Part shown: positions 61,550 to 64,000 of the stretch, in pieces | Layout: every line of letters starts with the position of its first letter | Position numbering within the stretch: position 1 is the first letter of the stretch | NCBI GenBank assembly: GCA_944325605.1 | Contig: CALVAX010000001.1 | Span: forward strand, 62,001 to 126,000 | Source: Candidatus Gastranaerophilales bacterium | GTDB lineage: Bacteria > Cyanobacteriota > Vampirovibrionia > Gastranaerophilales > Gastranaerophilaceae | Reading direction: 5' to 3' | DNA: 64,000 nt | The notes under the pieces: model-generated | Seen by the model: the letters and a program-made list of their open reading frames with translations, nothing else | Databases searched by the model: none | Told to the model about the DNA's origin: nothing | Made by a program: the position numbers and the translations under genes

Positions 61550-62650
61550 CTATGATTCTACATATTCTCTTAAGCGTTTGCTTCTGTTTGGATGACGAAG
61601 CTTTCTAAGCGCTTTTGCTTCAATCTGTCTGATGCGCTCACGGGTAACGCCAAAAAGTTGTCCGACTTCTTCAAGCGTTCTTTGTCTGCCGTCGTCCATA
61701 CCGAAACGCAGTCTTAAAACATCACGTTCTCTTGGAGAAAGAGTGCAGAGAACTTCTGCAAGGTCTTCTCTCAAAAGTTCTGATGCAACTGTTTTAATCG
61801 GTGCATCCGCTTCTTTATCTTCAATAAAATCACCAAGGCGGCTGTCCTCTTCTTTTCCTATCGGAGTTTCAAGGGAAAGCGGTTCTTGAGCGATTTTTAT
61901 AATCTCACGAAGTTTCGGAATTGAAACATTCATTTCAATTGCAAGTTCATCTTCGGTTGGTTTTCTTGAAAGTTCCTGAGCCAGACGGCGGGTAACTTTC
62001 TTAAGTTTGTTAATGGTCTCGACCATATGAACAGGAATACGGATTGTTCTTGCCTGATCTGCGATTGCTCTTGTAATTGCCTGTCTTATCCACCATGTTG
62101 CATAAGTTGAGAATTTGAACCCTCTTTCATGGTCAAACTTTTCAGCAGCACGAATAAGACCGAGGTTGCCTTCCTGAATAAGGTCTAAGAAAAGCATTCC
62201 GCGGCCGACGTATTTTTTTGCAATTGAAACAACAAGACGCAAGTTTGCCTGAACAAGTTTTCTTTTTGCGATTGCACCCGGGGTGCCGCCTTCAAGAATT
62301 TTTCTTGCAAGTTCAATTTCTTCATTTGCGGAAAGAAGTTTTATTCTTCCGATTTCTCTTAGGTACAATCTTACAGGGTCATCAACAGCTATGCCTTTCG
62401 GAAGTTCAAAATCATTCGGATTTTCTTCTTCTGATGAATTCATCATATAGATATCATCAAGATTCATTTTGTTGTCAATTTTTGCTGTTACGATATCTTC
62501 AATGTTATCTGTACTTATATCCATGTTCATGTAATTTACGTCATCATTGGCATGGTCAAGTGAAGAATCCTCATCAATGTCCGGAATATTAAGATTATCA
62601 TCTTCTAAAATGCTGACAATTGAAGAGTTAGGTTGTCTTTTTTTAGTCAT
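61550..62650 (-). CDS. rpoD: Primary RNA polymerase sigma factor (sigma-70)
   Basis: This 366-residue sigma factor has an acidic N-terminus in place of region 1.1, then region 1.2 [20 protein letters not shown], and region 2 [20 protein letters not shown] and [20 protein letters not shown]. Region 3 is [19 protein letters not shown] and region 4 [20 protein letters not shown] with [22 protein letters not shown]. It is a full group 1 factor by region 4. It overlaps dnaG by 8 nt, the classic dnaG-rpoD macromolecular synthesis pair. Confidence 0.97.
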   Translation of the reverse strand: MTKKRQPNSSIVSILEDDNLNIPDIDEDSSLDHANDDVNYMNMDISTDNIEDIVTAKIDNKMNLDDIYMMNSSEEENPNDFELPKGIAVDDPVRLYLREIGRIKLLSANEEIELARKILEGGTPGAIAKRKLVQANLRLVVSIAKKYVGRGMLFLDLIQEGNLGLIRAAEKFDHERGFKFSTYATWWIRQAITRAIADQARTIRIPVHMVETINKLKKVTRRLAQELSRKPTEDELAIEMNVSIPKLREIIKIAQEPLSLETPIGKEEDSRLGDFIEDKEADAPIKTVASELLREDLAEVLCTLSPRERDVLRLRFGMDDGRQRTLEEVGQLFGVTRERIRQIEAKALRKLRHPNRSKRLREYVES

Positions 62651-64000
62651 TAATTTTCTCCAAGTTTAACCTTTTATTTATTCTATCTCTAAGCTGCATT
62701 TGTATTTTCAGGGCTTCAGTGTCGTCATCAACAGCATTAATATATAATTTCCGTAAATTTTCTTTTTCCTTTTCCCTTTGACACTGGTAAATCTTATTTT
62801 TATTTTCCTCGATTACCGTTTGAAAGTCTTTGGGGTCTAAATTGGTGAAAGTTTCCGAAATCCCAGTCAAATCCGCCAGAACCTGCTGTATCTCCGGGTT
62901 TTCGCAGTATTCCGTATATAACTTTTCAATCAATTCTTTTACATTATTTACGCTACATATTAATTTGTCAATTGTAGATTTTACATTTATTAACGTTTCG
63001 TCCGTAAATGCAGTGTCACCTATCATTTCGTCTATTTGAGCAAATGAAAAATGACTGTCAGGTACAAAAAAAACACTCAATAAATTTTTTTGCGCTTTTT
63101 CCAAAACTGTTACATTTTTTGTTACAATTTTAGTAATATTTTGACTGCCTGAATCTTCTTTCAAATTCATAGAGGCCTTTCTGCGCCGAACCTCCTGCGC
63201 CAGAGCCTTTTCATCAACATCAAGGGCTGTTGCCACCATTTTTACATATTCTGTTCTGATAATATCGTTGTTTATTTCCTGCAAAATCGGTGTTATTTCT
63301 TTTACAAACCTTGTTTTTTCAAGGGGTGTTTTAATTTCTTTTTTATGTTTCAGGATACTGTTTAGTTGAAAATCAATCAATAAAGGCGCATTGTTGACAA
63401 TCTGCTTAAAGCTGTCGGCTCCGATTGTGCGGATGAATTCATCAGGATCCTTGCCTTCCGGCGGGCAGATAACACGGATTTCGCAGGCATATTTGTCGTC
63501 GGAAGTTGAGATATAGCTTTCGTCAAACTGTTTTATATTTCCGAGTCCGGCAAAGGCTTCTTTTATAATCTCGGCTCCTCTGCCGGTCGCTTTTTGACCT
63601 GCACTGTCCGTATCAAATGAAAGGTAAATCCTTCTTGACTTTGTGTAACGGGAAAGAAGTTTGACATGGTCAGGCGTTAATGCCGTTCCGCAGGCAGCAA
63701 CAGCATTTTCAATCCCGTGAGCCTGTGCCGAAATTACGTCAAAATATCCTTCCATTAAAATAACGCCGTCTTCTTCTTTTATCGCGTCGCGCGCTGTATA
63801 AAGCCCGTACAAAACCTTGCTTTTATTATAAATCATAGAGTCTGATGAATTCAAATACTTTGGCTGGGCATCTTTTTCCATTGTTCTGGCTCCGAATGCC
63901 ACATAATCCCCCGTCTCATTTTGAATAGGAATAATAATACGATTACGGAAACGGTCAATAAATTTGCCTTCTTCTTTGGCGGGAATTATTATCCCTGCTT
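62643..64000 (-). CDS. dnaG: DNA primase, partial (5' end beyond right edge)
   Basis: The frame is open to the window edge. It begins within the catalytic core ([20 protein letters not shown], then VAFGAR) and continues through the TOPRIM domain: [32 protein letters not shown] and [17 protein letters not shown]. The C-terminal helicase-binding domain is long and diverged. The zinc-binding N-terminus lies outside. It makes RNA primers at the replication fork. It overlaps rpoD downstream by 8 nt. Confidence 0.95.
   Translation of the reverse strand, partial: AGIIIPAKEEGKFIDRFRNRIIIPIQNETGDYVAFGARTMEKDAQPKYLNSSDSMIYNKSKVLYGLYTARDAIKEEDGVILMEGYFDVISAQAHGIENAVAACGTALTPDHVKLLSRYTKSRRIYLSFDTDSAGQKATGRGAEIIKEAFAGLGNIKQFDESYISTSDDKYACEIRVICPPEGKDPDEFIRTIGADSFKQIVNNAPLLIDFQLNSILKHKKEIKTPLEKTRFVKEITPILQEINNDIIRTEYVKMVATALDVDEKALAQEVRRRKASMNLKEDSGSQNITKIVTKNVTVLEKAQKNLLSVFFVPDSHFSFAQIDEMIGDTAFTDETLINVKSTIDKLICSVNNVKELIEKLYTEYCENPEIQQVLADLTGISETFTNLDPKDFQTVIEENKNKIYQCQREKEKENLRKLYINAVDDDTEALKIQMQLRDRINKRLNLEKIND

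Overview
The window is low-GC bacterial chromosome with short intergenic gaps. Housekeeping genes (ffh, metG, ispF, engB, lepA, recJ, eno, tdk, rpoD, dnaG and others) lie among many small lineage-specific proteins. No photosynthesis gene is seen. Many short proteins begin with Q/N/F-rich N-termini, single-domain LuxR-type DNA-binding proteins recur, and there is a class III signal 'FTLAEVLITIGIIGIVAAM'. I infer a non-photosynthetic gut relative of Cyanobacteria (Vampirovibrionia/Melainabacteria, Gastranaerophilales type); this comes from gene style, not from a search.

Layout. Positions 1 to about 7,370 are the right part of an integrated element ending at the 3' end of a tRNA-Ser(TGA). It carries a P-loop replication-like protein (running off the left edge), an excisionase-type HTH protein, an XRE regulator, a tyrosine integrase with an extra HTH insert, a conserved protein of unknown role, a secreted coiled-coil protein, a second XRE regulator and an RloC/PrrC-like AAA_13 ATPase with a zinc hook, which I read as phage-defence cargo. 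Positions 7.4-20 kb hold ffh, metG, HxlR and DtxR regulators, a His-rich membrane protein behind a long palindromic operator, a nitrilase-family enzyme, bioB, ispF, a HAD phosphatase and a Nudix hydrolase. Positions 20-37 kb hold a HELDH-motif protein, a HEAT-repeat protein, a DprA-like protein, a UvrD/PcrA helicase, several tiny HTH proteins, a broken pilin gene, engB, a TPR protein, a Xer recombinase and lepA. Positions 37-46 kb hold ogt, a DJ-1/PfpI protein, the shikimate genes aroC, aroK and aroB, and a Ctp protease. Positions 46-64 kb hold recJ, the Pit phosphate transporter with its DUF47 partner, a degenerate M48 peptidase, a lone CheR, a MATE transporter, eno, tdk, a solute-binding lipoprotein, and the overlapping dnaG-rpoD pair.

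The main discovery candidate is a four-copy module at about 20.4, 23.6, 23.9 and 36.5 kb. Each copy has a strong promoter and a leader that can hide an unusually strong Shine-Dalgarno. It encodes a 21-24-residue hydrophobic peptide followed by a sense terminator. A near-consensus promoter on the opposite strand (16-nt spacer) then fires back into the gene. In every copy the peptide coding region contains an inverted repeat which, read from the opposite strand, is a hairpin followed by T-rich sequence, so it can end the antisense RNA. This is the architecture of a type I toxin-antitoxin system with 3'-overlapping RNAs. I do not recognise this peptide family.

Other points are a set of genes that look leaderless (TATAAT-like box 6-7 nt before ATG, no Shine-Dalgarno), a MITE-like repeat family with TATATAGCAAATTCC ends, palindromic GTAC repeats, and scrambled fragments of a tRNA-Met gene 1.2 kb from the intact copy.
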